Shown here: positions 31,401-39,354 of the stretch, piece after piece | Layout of the letters: every line of letters begins with the position of its first letter | Position numbering within the stretch: position 1 is the first letter of the stretch | Source: Mycobacterium adipatum | Lineage (GTDB): Bacteria > Actinomycetota > Actinomycetes > Mycobacteriales > Mycobacteriaceae | Direction: 5' to 3' | Assembly: GCF_001644575.1 (NCBI RefSeq) | Contig: NZ_CP015596.1 | Coordinates: 3,534,001 to 3,598,000 of the forward strand | Length of the DNA: 64,000 bases | Position numbers and translations under genes: made by a program | The notes under the pieces: generated by a model | Database searches by the model: none | Seen by the model: only the letters and a program-made list of their open reading frames with translations | Told to the model about the DNA's origin: nothing

Positions 31401-32527
31401 TCGGCCGAGAGCACGGCGCGTTGGCCGGGCAATCCCGGGCCCATGTAGCCCATCTCCCGGCCGCCCATGGCGTTGGGCTGGCCGGTGAGCGACATCGGCC
31501 CGCTGCCCGGCCGGCAGATGGCGCCGGTCGCCAGATGCAGGTTGCAGATGGCATTGGTGTTCCAGGTGCCATGGGTGCTCTGGTTGAGACCCATCGTCCA
31601 GCACGTCATCCATTCCCCCGATTCCGCGATCATCGCGGCGGCGGTGCGGATATCGGCCTCGGGGATGCCGGTGATCGCGGCCACCCGGTCCGGCGGGTAG
31701 TCGGCGAGGAAGGCCGGCATGGCGTCCCAGCCGTCGGTGTGCTCGGCGATGAAATCGTGGTCGATATCGCCGTTGTGGACCAGCAGATGCAGCAGCCCGT
31801 TGAGCAGCGCCAGGTCCGTTCCGGGTTTGATCGCCAGATACAGGTCGGCCTTGTCCGCGGTCGCCGTGCGCCGCGGATCCACCACGATGAGCTTGGCACC
31901 GGACCTGAGCCGGTCGGCCATCCGCAGGAACAGGATCGGATGGCAGTCGGCCATATTCGCGCCGATGACGAAGAACAGGTCGGCGGAGTCGAAGTCGGTG
32001 TACGAACCGGGCGGCCCGTCGGAACCGAGGGACTGCTTGTACCCGGTGCCGGCGCTGGCCATGCACAGCCGTGAGTTCGACTCGATGTGCACGGTGCGCA
32101 GATAACCCTTGGCCAGCTTGGTCGCCAGATACTGAGCCTCCAGCGACATCTGGCCGGACACGTAGAGGGCGACGGCATCGGGCCCGTGCTCGTCGACGAT
32201 GGCGCGCAGCCGGCGGCCCGCCTCGGCGACCGCGGCGTCCACCGGCACCGGCTCGGGCTCGGCACCCCGCGCGCTGCGCACCAGCGCGTTGCTCAGCCGG
32301 TGCTCGGTGGCGGCCATCATCTCGGCGTGGGTGGCGCCCTTGGTGCACAGCCTGCCGGCGTTGCTGGGGTGCAGCTTGTCCCCGGCAACCTTGGCGATGA
32401 CGGGCAGACCGGTGGTGCGCTCGGCGGCGGTGGTGACCTCGATGCCGCAACCCACGCCGCAGTACGAACACGCCGTGCGCGTGGTGCGTCCTGCCGCCGT
32501 GGTCATGCCGTCATCGTGCGCGGGCAC
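28493..32527 (-). CDS. nasN: Fused assimilatory nitrate reductase with diflavin reductase domain (NasN type)
   Basis: A 1344-residue monomeric enzyme reducing nitrate to nitrite with NADPH. The N-terminal part (about 1-770) is a molybdopterin reductase with a [4Fe-4S] motif, CSYCGVGCGIEV and GRLCTKG, and a molybdopterin-dinucleotide domain. A flavodoxin FMN domain follows (LVLWASQTGNAEEFAAQ, about 840-980). The C terminus is a CysJ-like FAD/NADPH module: RQYSISSSP for FAD, VGPGTGIAPFRGFL and YVCGDATRMA for NADPH, ending RYVRDVY. A diflavin nitrate reductase of this plan was reported in M. smegmatis (recalled). GTG 32527 follows AAAGGA and is preferred; ATG 32506 is the alternative. TAACGT (32549-32554) is a likely -10. 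Confidence 0.92.
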   Translation of the reverse strand: MPAHDDGMTTAAGRTTRTACSYCGVGCGIEVTTAAERTTGLPVIAKVAGDKLHPSNAGRLCTKGATHAEMMAATEHRLSNALVRSARGAEPEPVPVDAAVAEAGRRLRAIVDEHGPDAVALYVSGQMSLEAQYLATKLAKGYLRTVHIESNSRLCMASAGTGYKQSLGSDGPPGSYTDFDSADLFFVIGANMADCHPILFLRMADRLRSGAKLIVVDPRRTATADKADLYLAIKPGTDLALLNGLLHLLVHNGDIDHDFIAEHTDGWDAMPAFLADYPPDRVAAITGIPEADIRTAAAMIAESGEWMTCWTMGLNQSTHGTWNTNAICNLHLATGAICRPGSGPMSLTGQPNAMGGREMGYMGPGLPGQRAVLSAEDRDFCEQQWGLEPGTIRSDVGPGTIAMFEQAAAGDIKACWIICTNPVASVPNRDTVIAGLEAAELVITQDAYLDTATNRYADIMLPAALWAEADAVMINSERNLTLLQQSVPPVGEARADWELICGVAEYLGFGADFAYKSGSEIFDEIRRFANPRTGYDLRGASYERLRETPLQWPCPPEEDATTTTGRNPIRYLNDGVSQTLHVDETGHRPRLAFATPSRRAQFLARPHMDARELPDDDYPMVLNTGRLQHQWHTMTKTGRVDKLNKLNAAPFVEVHPDDAAAQGITENHRVELTSRRGRAVLPVLITDRVLPGTVWAPFHWNDEQGEYLTVNALTNDAVDAESLQPELKVCAVRLRPVEVVPPAGTGLAALGLDTAPPQLTEDESCYLSGFLAGLGAGTPGVPVLPSAAPVRAQVRLWVDGLLAGTYSRAEPEQVPGTGPLVLWASQTGNAEEFAAQLAARLSGARLLTMNDADLDDIAAAEDVVFVTSTFGDGGPPDNGAEFWDRLGSADAPALDGVRYSVLGIGDKAYDNFCGHAKSLDARLAELGAVRSVERADCEMYDETPMAAWADQVIAGVGRDAGPPATVPAPTKAPAPLTRNAPVLAPLCRNIRLTPPSARKEVRQFGFDISEHVAEHGVGYAAGDSLGVFVSNSADTVSAWLAATGLSGDEIIEVDGAATDLRGALTASYDFCRITPNLLSFVAEHCPEAKMLRKPREKLEGWLAGRNGLDIVEEFALRADPEEWQDALVRLTPRQYSISSSPLVSPHEVQLTVSVVRYRSARGAMRGGVASTHLADRASTVPVFVQRSPNFRPPPDSATPMIMVGPGTGIAPFRGFLQERRALGHTGRNWLFFGDQHRAENFYYRDDLEHMVADGLLNHLDLAFSRDQAHRIYVQHKMLDAGAELWRWMEDGAHFYVCGDATRMARDVDDALMKIIRKHGSMSAEAAHDYKKELVATKRYVRDVY

Positions 32528-32548
32528 TGTTCCGGTTCCTTTGAGCCG

Positions 32549-32554
32549 ACGTTA
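32549..32554 (-). promoter_or_regulatory. Candidate -10 element of a nasN promoter
   Basis: On the minus strand TAACGT lies 21 bases before the GTG at 32527, allowing a short leader that contains AAAGGA. With the terminator at 32578-32606 it suggests that nasN has its own promoter separate from narK. Confidence 0.4.
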
Positions 32555-32577
32555 GCGCGAGGAAAACTGGACCTCAC

Positions 32578-32606
32578 AGCGGGCTCACCCCCTCGGTGAG
32601 CCCGCT
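32578..32606 (-). terminator. Hairpin terminator downstream of narK
   Basis: A perfect 12-bp stem (AGCGGGCTCACC pairing with GGTGAGCCCGCT) around a 5-nt loop lies 38 bases past the narK stop and before the nasN promoter. On the minus strand it is followed within 20 bases by a short T run (GTTTTCC). It is the strongest simple hairpin seen between genes in the window. Confidence 0.75.
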
Positions 32607-32644
32607 GCGGGGCAGTTTCGGTGCAGGTGCAGGCCGGGAAGCCG

Positions 32645-34036
32645 TCACACCCCTGCCTGTGCCATCCGCGTGCTCTTGCGCAGGTAGCAGTACCAGGTGA
32701 CACCGAGGAGCAGGATGAAGAAGGCGACATAGAACTGCAGCGCAGGCTCGATCGTGCCGAAGCGGGCCTTCGACCACGCATAGGCCAGCGGGACGATGAA
32801 CCCGCCGAAGGCCCCGACCGAAGAGATGATGCCCAGCGCGCCGGCCGCCTGTCGACGCATGTGCACCATGGTTTCCGGGTCGCCGCCGGCGTCTTCACCC
32901 TTGACCCGGAAAATCTTGGAGATCATCCGGTAGGTCGAACCGTTGCCGATACCGGTGGCGACGAACAAGAACATGAAGGCCACGAAGAACATCGGCAGGT
33001 TCACCGCCTTCACCGACCACAGTGCCGAGGCCGCGCCGATCGCCAGCATGATGAAGCTCACCGCCGTGACGCGTGCGCCACCGATTCTGTCGGAGAGTTT
33101 GCCGCCGAGCGGCCGGGCCACGGACCCGATGCCGGCGCCGAGGAACGCCCACATCAATGCGATGTCGCCGCGGTCGAACACGGCCTTGAGCAGTGTCGGG
33201 AATGCCGCCGAGTAGCCGATGAACGACCCGAAGGTGCCGATGTACAGCAGCGACATCACCCACGTGTCGCTGTGGCGCAGCGACTGCCACACCGGCTTCA
33301 CATCCGCCTTGGCTTCGGTCAGGTTGTTCATGAACAGGAAGGCGCAGATGGCGGCGACGACGGCGAACGGTACGTAGAACAGGCCGGCGTAGGACAGGGT
33401 GACCCCCGCACCGACCGTGACGACGACCGGAATGATCTTCTGCGCGACGGCAACACCGATGTTGCCGCCCGCGGCGTTCAGTCCCAGTGCCCAGCCTTTC
33501 TCGCTCTCCGGGTAGAAGAACGAGATGTTGGCCATCGAGGACGCGAAGTTTCCTCCACCGAAGCCCGCGGTGGCCGCGATGAGCAGCAGCAGTGCAAAAT
33601 CGATATCGGGATTGCTGACCGCCCACGCCAGCCCGAGACACGGAATCAGCAGCAGCACCGCGGAGATCACCGTCCAGTTGCGGCCGCCGAAGATCGGCAC
33701 GGCAAAGGTGTACGGCAACCGGAGGAACGCGCCGACACCACTGGGCACCGCCACCAGCCAGAGCGCCTGCGTGGTGGAGAGTGCGAAACCGGACGCCGCG
33801 GGGGTTCCGTCGGCCGACGCGGTCATCTGCACCACGACGATGCTCCACAGCAGCCACACCGAAAACCCGATGTGCTCGGCGAAAATCGAGAAGATCAGAT
33901 TGCGCCGGGCCACCGGCTTACCGACGCTGCCCCAGAACTCCGGGTCCTCGGGGCGCCAGTCGTCTATCCAGTGCTTGCCGCGGCCCGGCGGGGGTGAGGC
34001 GGTGGCTTCGATGGTGGGATTGCTGGTGACGGTCAT
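32645..34036 (-). CDS. narK: Nitrate/nitrite MFS transporter, NarK type
   Basis: A 463-residue major facilitator of the nitrate/nitrite porter family with 12 predicted helices. The nitrate signature glycine-rich helices are present: GGGNFASSMANISFFYPE (helix 5) and a matching motif in the second half, GNGSTYRMISKIF. GLNAAGGNIGVA follows helix 5. The neighbours nasN and nirBD point to uptake for assimilation. AGGAG lies before the ATG at 34036. The candidate -10 TAGCGT is at 34120-34125 on the minus strand. Confidence 0.9.
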   Translation of the reverse strand: MTVTSNPTIEATASPPPGRGKHWIDDWRPEDPEFWGSVGKPVARRNLIFSIFAEHIGFSVWLLWSIVVVQMTASADGTPAASGFALSTTQALWLVAVPSGVGAFLRLPYTFAVPIFGGRNWTVISAVLLLIPCLGLAWAVSNPDIDFALLLLIAATAGFGGGNFASSMANISFFYPESEKGWALGLNAAGGNIGVAVAQKIIPVVVTVGAGVTLSYAGLFYVPFAVVAAICAFLFMNNLTEAKADVKPVWQSLRHSDTWVMSLLYIGTFGSFIGYSAAFPTLLKAVFDRGDIALMWAFLGAGIGSVARPLGGKLSDRIGGARVTAVSFIMLAIGAASALWSVKAVNLPMFFVAFMFLFVATGIGNGSTYRMISKIFRVKGEDAGGDPETMVHMRRQAAGALGIISSVGAFGGFIVPLAYAWSKARFGTIEPALQFYVAFFILLLGVTWYCYLRKSTRMAQAGV

Positions 34037-34399
34037 GTCGAATCTCCTGTCTAGGAATGGTTACCGCTGAAGCCGGACGCGGCATGGGCGCCGACCTGGA
34101 GCCCTGACATCTGGCGGAGACGCTATGACCACGGTGTTACGCCGCGTCACGTTGGGCGTTAATCCGCCGCAACAAAGAACTCAGCGCGCAACGGTGGCCG
34201 ATGTCAGCGACAATATTCATCACGGACGCACCGCCGAAACGGCGTGGTAACAAAGCCGCCCTAGCTTCGGCGCAAAGGAGACGGATTCGCCGGCGAGCCC
34301 GACTCCGAGTCCCGATCTCAACTTACTGTCCGACATCATGATTGAGCAGGCGTAGTCGATCGACCGCGGAGAACCGACGACGAGGGGGCCGGCATCCCG
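34037..34399. promoter_or_regulatory. Divergent regulatory region between narK and the nirBD operon
   Basis: The region has several elements. For narK (minus): TAGCGT at 34120-34125 as -10, with the near-palindrome GTTACGCCGCGTCAC at 34136-34150 upstream. For the nir operon (plus): TAGCTT at 34262-34267 or TACTGT at 34324-34329 as -10, with a GlnR-like box at 34236-34251. A leader of 60-125 nt would precede the first nir-operon gene. I see no clear terminator or named riboswitch in it. Confidence 0.45.
34236..34251 (+). promoter_or_regulatory. Candidate GlnR box of the nitrite reductase operon
   Basis: GAAAC-GGCGTG-GTAAC matches the actinobacterial GlnR pattern of two 5-mers ending in AC, six bases apart (AC-n9-AC). 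GlnR is known to activate nitrite reductase genes in mycobacteria under nitrogen limitation or with nitrate. The box ends 10 bases before the possible -10 at 34262, closer than usual, so the true start may be at the downstream -10. Confidence 0.45.
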
Positions 34400-34753
34400 A
34401 TGAGTGACGGCAGTTCACCACGATTTCTTCAGGGCGCCTTTGCATTCGTCGGGGCGGGCTTGGACAAGCCTGTGCCCATCGATGCCGCACTGCGCTATGT
34501 CGTGCCCGCGGGGGCCGTCACGCAGCCGGTCTATTTCCGGGGCGGGAACTCGACCAAACAGATGATCTCGGTGGTGTTGGTCCGCGACGGTGCCCCGATG
34601 CGCTACTTCCCCATCGCCGCCAAGGGCGCAACCCATGTGGCGTTGCGTGTGGTGGAAGATCTGCTCGCCGACACCGTGCTCGAGTTGCACATCGCCGCAC
34701 CCGAGGGTTGTTCGGGGACAGTGATTCTGGACCTCGGGTTGGTGGAGGTGTAG
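34400..34753 (+). CDS. Conserved small protein heading the nirBD operon
   Basis: Protein of 117 residues, beta-rich, with conserved-looking blocks FAFVGAGLDKPVPIDAALRY, YFRGGNSTKQMISVVLVRDG and the C terminus GTVILDLGLVEV. It has no cysteines that could bind a cluster except one near residue 104, no signal peptide and no membrane helix. I recall similar proteins next to assimilatory nitrite reductase genes in actinobacteria but cannot name a function. Its stop is followed directly by the nirB ATG, so the two are translated together. Confidence 0.7.
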   Translation: MSDGSSPRFLQGAFAFVGAGLDKPVPIDAALRYVVPAGAVTQPVYFRGGNSTKQMISVVLVRDGAPMRYFPIAAKGATHVALRVVEDLLADTVLELHIAAPEGCSGTVILDLGLVEV

Positions 34754-37267
34754 ATGACCGTCACCGAAACCCTCACGCACAACGGGAGTCGGTCGACCAC
34801 CACGAAGGCGCGCCTGGTGGTGGTCGGTAACGGGATGGCCGGTATCCGCGCCATCGAGGAAGTGCTGGGTCGCGGCGGCGGCGAGCAGTTCGACATCACC
34901 GTGTTCGGCGACGAGCCCTACGGCAACTACAACCGCATCCTGCTGTCCAATGTGCTGGCAGGCAGCGATGATCCCGCCGAGATCTACCTCAATGCGCTGG
35001 ACTGGTATACCGACAACGACATCGATCTGCGGGCCGGGGTCCGCGTGGTGCGGGTGGACACCTTCGCCCACCTGGTGCACGCCGACGACGGCACCTCGAT
35101 GCGCTACGACAAGCTGATCCTGGCGACCGGCAGCCGATCGTTCTTCCCGCCGATGACGGGTTTATGGGCCGATGACAAGACCCTGGCCGACGGGGTGTTC
35201 GGGTTCCGCACCCTCGACGACACGTCGACCATGATCGCCGAGGCCGCGACCAGGAGCAAGGCCGTGGTGATCGGCGGTGGGCTGCTGGGGCTGGAAGCCG
35301 CACGGGGACTGCAGAACCGGGGATTGACCGTCGATGTGGTGCACGCCGGCAGCACGCTGATGAACGCCCAGCTCGACGACCTCGCGGGGGCGATTCTGCG
35401 CAAATCGGTGGAGGCCCTCGGCATCGGTGTGCACACCGAGAAACGCACCACCGAAGTGGTGGTCGAGGATGGCAGGCTGGCCGGGATCGTGTTCTCCGAC
35501 GGCAGCCGGCTCGACTGCGACATGCTGGTGATCGCCGCCGGGATCCGGCCCAATGTCGGCCTGGCCCAGCGTGCCGGGCTCAGTGTCGAGCGCGCCGTCG
35601 TCACCGATGACCACATGCGCTCGGTCGACGACGACGACATCTACGTCGTCGGCGAATGCGCTCAGCACCGCGGCCAGGTGTACGGCCTGGTAGCGCCGTT
35701 GTGGGAGCAGGCCAAGGTGCTCGCCGACCACCTCACCAGGAGCAACCCCAAGGCCGAGTATCACGGCTCCCGGGTCGCCACCAAGCTCAAGGTTGCCGGG
35801 GTCGATGTCGCCGCGATGGGGGTCAAGGGTCCCGAACGACCCGACGACGAATTCGTGCAGTACTCCGAACCCCGGCACGGAATCTACAAGACCGTCGTGA
35901 TCCGGGACGGAAAGCTGGTGGGCGCCACGCTGGTCGGCGACGTCAGCAAGGTATCGTTCCTGACCCAGGCCTTCGACAACGGTCTGCCGCTGCCCGAGGA
36001 ACGGGTGTCGCTGATGTTCGACATCGGCACCCCCGATGTCGAGGTGGGCGTCGCCGAACTCGCCGACGATGCCCAGGTGTGCAACTGCAACGGGGTGTCC
36101 AAGGCCGCGCTGGTGTCCTGTGTTCGGGACGGCACCACGTCGGTCTCCGGCGTGATGAAGAAGACCAAGGCCGGAAAGGGCTGCGGGTCGTGTAAGCAGC
36201 TCGTCGGCCAGATCGTGGAGTGGGCGGCCGGCGGCGCCGCAACCGAGGATCCGTCGGCATCGTGGTACGTCCCCGGCGTGCCCTACCCGAAACCCGAACT
36301 GATGCAGCTGATCCGCGAGCTCCAGTTGCATTCGGTGTCCTCGGTGTTCAACGCTCTCGCACCCGACGGCAAGCACGATGCCGGCTCGAAGATGGCGCTG
36401 GCCTCACTGCTGGAGATGATGTGGGCCGACGAGTTCGTCGATGAGCGGGATGCCCGGTTCATCAACGACCGGGTGCACGCCAATATCCAGCGGGACGGCA
36501 CCTTCTCGGTGGTCCCGCAGATGAAGGGTGGCGTGACCAGCGCCGGGCAGCTGCGCAAGATCGCCGATGTGGCCGACAAGTATTCGATTCCGATGATCAA
36601 ATGCACCGGCGGTCAGCGCATCGACCTGCTCGGTATCCGTAAGGAGGACCTGCCCGCGGTGTGGGCGGATCTGGACATGCCGTCCGGGTACGCCTACGGA
36701 AAGAGCTTCCGCACCGTGAAAACCTGTGTCGGCAGCGACTTCTGCCGGTTCGGCGTGGGTGACTCCACGGCGCTGGGCGTTGCCCTGGAGGAGCGGTTCC
36801 AGGGTCTGGCCAGCCCGGCGAAGATGAAGCTCGCGGTCACGGGATGTCCCCGTAACTGTGCCGAGTCACTGTGCAAGGACCTCGGGGTGGTGGCCGTCGA
36901 CGGTGGACGCTGGGAGATCTATGTGGGCGGCGCGGCCGGTGCCCACATCCGCAAGGGAGATCTGCTGGCGACCGTCGACTCCGCCGCGGAGGTGATGACC
37001 CTCACCGGCCGGTTCCTGCAGTACTACCGCGAGAGCGCCAACTGGCTGGAGCGCACCTACGCGTGGGTGCCCCGGGTGGGTATCGACCACATCCGGGCGG
37101 TCGTGGTCGAGGATGCCGAGGGACTGGCCTCCGGCCTGGACGCGCGGATGCAGAAATCGATCGATGCCTACCGCGACCCATGGCTCGACGGGCGGGAACC
37201 GGCGACCGAAGGGCAGTTCCGCACCTCGTTGCCACTGTTGCCGCTGCCGCAGGTGCCGGTGCGGTGA
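34754..37267 (+). CDS. nirB: Assimilatory nitrite reductase [NAD(P)H], large subunit
   Basis: An 837-residue enzyme that reduces nitrite to ammonium with siroheme. Domains in order: FAD/NAD(P) reductase (VVVGNGMAGIRAI at 21-33, second nucleotide loop VVIGGGLLGLEAARG, GECAQHRGQ); a BFD-type [2Fe-2S] domain with CNCNGVSKAALVSC and CGSCKQLV (about 440-495); then the siroheme/[4Fe-4S] reductase with ferredoxin-like halves and the cluster cysteines TCVGSDFCRFG and TGCPRNCAES. It is a complete, intact enzyme. The stop overlaps the nirD start (GTGA). Confidence 0.95.
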   Translation: MTVTETLTHNGSRSTTTKARLVVVGNGMAGIRAIEEVLGRGGGEQFDITVFGDEPYGNYNRILLSNVLAGSDDPAEIYLNALDWYTDNDIDLRAGVRVVRVDTFAHLVHADDGTSMRYDKLILATGSRSFFPPMTGLWADDKTLADGVFGFRTLDDTSTMIAEAATRSKAVVIGGGLLGLEAARGLQNRGLTVDVVHAGSTLMNAQLDDLAGAILRKSVEALGIGVHTEKRTTEVVVEDGRLAGIVFSDGSRLDCDMLVIAAGIRPNVGLAQRAGLSVERAVVTDDHMRSVDDDDIYVVGECAQHRGQVYGLVAPLWEQAKVLADHLTRSNPKAEYHGSRVATKLKVAGVDVAAMGVKGPERPDDEFVQYSEPRHGIYKTVVIRDGKLVGATLVGDVSKVSFLTQAFDNGLPLPEERVSLMFDIGTPDVEVGVAELADDAQVCNCNGVSKAALVSCVRDGTTSVSGVMKKTKAGKGCGSCKQLVGQIVEWAAGGAATEDPSASWYVPGVPYPKPELMQLIRELQLHSVSSVFNALAPDGKHDAGSKMALASLLEMMWADEFVDERDARFINDRVHANIQRDGTFSVVPQMKGGVTSAGQLRKIADVADKYSIPMIKCTGGQRIDLLGIRKEDLPAVWADLDMPSGYAYGKSFRTVKTCVGSDFCRFGVGDSTALGVALEERFQGLASPAKMKLAVTGCPRNCAESLCKDLGVVAVDGGRWEIYVGGAAGAHIRKGDLLATVDSAAEVMTLTGRFLQYYRESANWLERTYAWVPRVGIDHIRAVVVEDAEGLASGLDARMQKSIDAYRDPWLDGREPATEGQFRTSLPLLPLPQVPVR

Positions 37268-37560
37268 GCGACCTCGGGCCGGCCTCCCAGGTCCCGCTGG
37301 GCGAGGGACGCACATTCGCCGTGGCCGACAGCCAGATCGCGGTGTTCCGGTTGCGCGACGGGTCGCTGCGCGCACTGGACGCGGTGTGCCCGCACAAGGG
37401 CGGGCCGCTGGCCGACGGACTGGCCGATGACGAGGTGGTGGTGTGCCCGTTGCACGGCGCCACCTTCGATATGCGCACCGGCGCCGAGCTCGGTGGCGGT
37501 GTACCGGTACGCAGCTACCCGGTATGTGAGGTCGAGGGGCGGATTCAGATCGAGACATGA
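37264..37560 (+). CDS. nirD: Nitrite reductase small subunit (Rieske-type)
   Basis: Protein of 98 residues with a Rieske-like fold. It keeps the [2Fe-2S] ligands CPHKGGPLADG and CPLHGATFDMRTG. Many NirD proteins lack these ligands, but actinobacterial versions often keep them. It partners NirB. GTG 37264 overlaps the nirB stop by 4 bases. After it come 117 bases before the next gene, holding two DnaA-box-like words. Confidence 0.93.
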   Translation: MSDLGPASQVPLGEGRTFAVADSQIAVFRLRDGSLRALDAVCPHKGGPLADGLADDEVVVCPLHGATFDMRTGAELGGGVPVRSYPVCEVEGRIQIET

Positions 37561-37611
37561 GCGCTGCTCGTACTCTCTAAAATGTCTGTGCGCCAATACT
37601 TTTTAGGCATC

Positions 37612-37639
37612 TGTGGATAGCCGGCTCGGCTGTGGACAA
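37612..37639 (-). promoter_or_regulatory. Two DnaA-box-like words upstream of the DUF222 gene
   Basis: TGTGGATAG (37612-37620) and TGTGGACAA (37631-37639). The second is the exact reverse complement of the mycobacterial DnaA box TTGTCCACA, and the first differs slightly. They are 19 bases apart, start to start, just upstream of the -10 of the DUF222 gene. Whether DnaA binds is unknown. Confidence 0.35.
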
Positions 37640-37665
37640 CCATTCTGCATGTCGGTAGCCCTCGA

Positions 37666-37671
37666 TAGAAT
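37666..37671 (+). promoter_or_regulatory. -10 element of a leaderless promoter for the DUF222 gene
   Basis: TAGAAT lies 6 nt before the ATG at 37678, with no ribosome binding site. It is a strong TANNNT match. Confidence 0.55.
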
Positions 37672-37677
37672 TCGAAC

Positions 37678-39333
37678 ATGCTTACGAATCAGGTGTCGGA
37701 TCGGGAAGCCGTGCTGGCGGCCTTCGATGCCTACGATGCCGTGTGTAAGCAGTTGGCCGCACTGGATTTCACCCGGATGACACCGGCCGAGCTGTTCGAG
37801 TTGCAGTCCCGCCGCGAGCACCGAGCCCGCACCACCGCTGTGGCGGACCACCGGATCCTGTCGGCACTGCAGGCGCAGGCAGCACCGAAGGACATCGGCG
37901 CGCGATCCTGGCCGGAGATCCTGTGCACCCGGTTGCGGATCTCCAAGGATGAGGCCGATCGCCGCCTCGCCGACGCCCGCGATCTCGGACCGCGCCATGG
38001 CATGAACGGTGAGCTGCTGGAGCCCCACATGGCCGCCTGCGCGGACGAATTGGCCACCGGCACCATCAATCGCGAACACGTGCACGAGATCCGCAAGGCG
38101 CTGACCGCCGCGGCCAAGCATGCTGACCCTGCCGCCTGCGCCGAGCTGGAACGCGTACTGGCCACCGCCGCGACCGGGATCACCCCGCGTACGCTTCGGG
38201 AAGTCGCGACATACGCGCTCAACACCCTCAATCCGGACGGCGACGGCCCGGATCCGGCCGAGCACAAGCGCGGAATCACGTTCGGGCGTCAGGATGTCGA
38301 CGGGATGATCCGGGTCAGCGGTCATGTCGACGCGGAGCTCGGCGCCTACCTGAAGACGATCACCCAGGTCTGGGGCGCACCGGGAGTCAACAACCCCGCC
38401 GACGCCGAGCCGGTGCACAACCCGGTACCGAATCCGCTGGTGGATAATCCGGGGATGCCGCCGACCGCCGAGTCGGTGCCGCCGGCGGTGCCGGCCGAAC
38501 CGCGGCCACCCGAGGCGTCCCCGGTGCCACCCGAGGAGAACTGGCTTCCCGACGACGCCAGCGTGCTTGCCGAGCTGGTCGACTATCCGCCGGAACCATT
38601 TGCCGAACGCCGGACCGCGCTGGATACGGCGACGGGCGACCCAGAGCTGTCGGCCGATCAACTCGCCGAGCGACGTTCGGAGTTCGATTCCGCGCTCGAT
38701 GCCGGGGAAGGTACCGCCGCTGCCCGCGACACCCGGACCAAGGCTCAGCGCAACCACGACGCGCTCAAGGCGGTCATGCGGAATGCCTTGATGTCCAAAC
38801 AGCTCGGCCAGCACGGCGGCCTGCCGGTGACCGTTGTCGTTTCGACCACGTTGCGTGAACTACAGGATGCGGCCGGGGTCGCCCGGACCTCCGTCGGAAC
38901 GACGATGCCCATCCGCGACCTGATCCGCCTGGCCGAACATGCGTACCACTACCTGATCGTGTATCGCGAGCACATCGCGGAACCGCTGTACCTGGCCCGG
39001 ACGAAGCGGCTGGCCTCCAAAGCCCAGCGCTTGGTGATGATCTCCCGCGACCGGGGGTGCACCATGCCGAACTGCCCCGTCGCGGGTATCGACTGCGAGG
39101 GGATGCATGCCGAGTTGGACTGGGCCTCTGGCGGACGAACGGATATCACCGGTCTCGGACTCGGCTGCGGATCCGACAACCAGCTGGCATTCGAAACTGG
39201 TTGGGCCACAACGATTGGCGAGGACGGTCGGGTGCATTGGCACCCGCCGCCGCTACTCGACGTGGGGCAGGACACCCTGAACCACTTCCATCACCCCGAA
39301 GAGCTGCTCAGACCACCTGACGAGGATCCGTAG
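37678..39333 (+). CDS. DUF222 / 13E12-repeat family protein with degenerate HNH domain
   Basis: Protein of 551 residues of the 13E12 repeat family, multi-copy in mycobacteria. The DUF222 helical part covers about 10-400, interrupted by a proline-rich segment (about 255-300, AEPRPPEASPVPPEEN). The C terminus (about 455-520) has the HNH zinc-type frame RDRGCTMPNCPVAG and CEGMHAELDW. In active relatives the motif reads HH, then N, then H; here the second His is Ala, the Asn is Gly (TDITGLGLGC) and the last His region reads SDNQL. Nuclease activity is therefore doubtful. It lies where the conserved gene order changes. Confidence 0.85.
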   Translation: MLTNQVSDREAVLAAFDAYDAVCKQLAALDFTRMTPAELFELQSRREHRARTTAVADHRILSALQAQAAPKDIGARSWPEILCTRLRISKDEADRRLADARDLGPRHGMNGELLEPHMAACADELATGTINREHVHEIRKALTAAAKHADPAACAELERVLATAATGITPRTLREVATYALNTLNPDGDGPDPAEHKRGITFGRQDVDGMIRVSGHVDAELGAYLKTITQVWGAPGVNNPADAEPVHNPVPNPLVDNPGMPPTAESVPPAVPAEPRPPEASPVPPEENWLPDDASVLAELVDYPPEPFAERRTALDTATGDPELSADQLAERRSEFDSALDAGEGTAAARDTRTKAQRNHDALKAVMRNALMSKQLGQHGGLPVTVVVSTTLRELQDAAGVARTSVGTTMPIRDLIRLAEHAYHYLIVYREHIAEPLYLARTKRLASKAQRLVMISRDRGCTMPNCPVAGIDCEGMHAELDWASGGRTDITGLGLGCGSDNQLAFETGWATTIGEDGRVHWHPPPLLDVGQDTLNHFHHPEELLRPPDEDP

Positions 39334-39354
39334 TCAGCTGCGCGGGTGCGGTGG

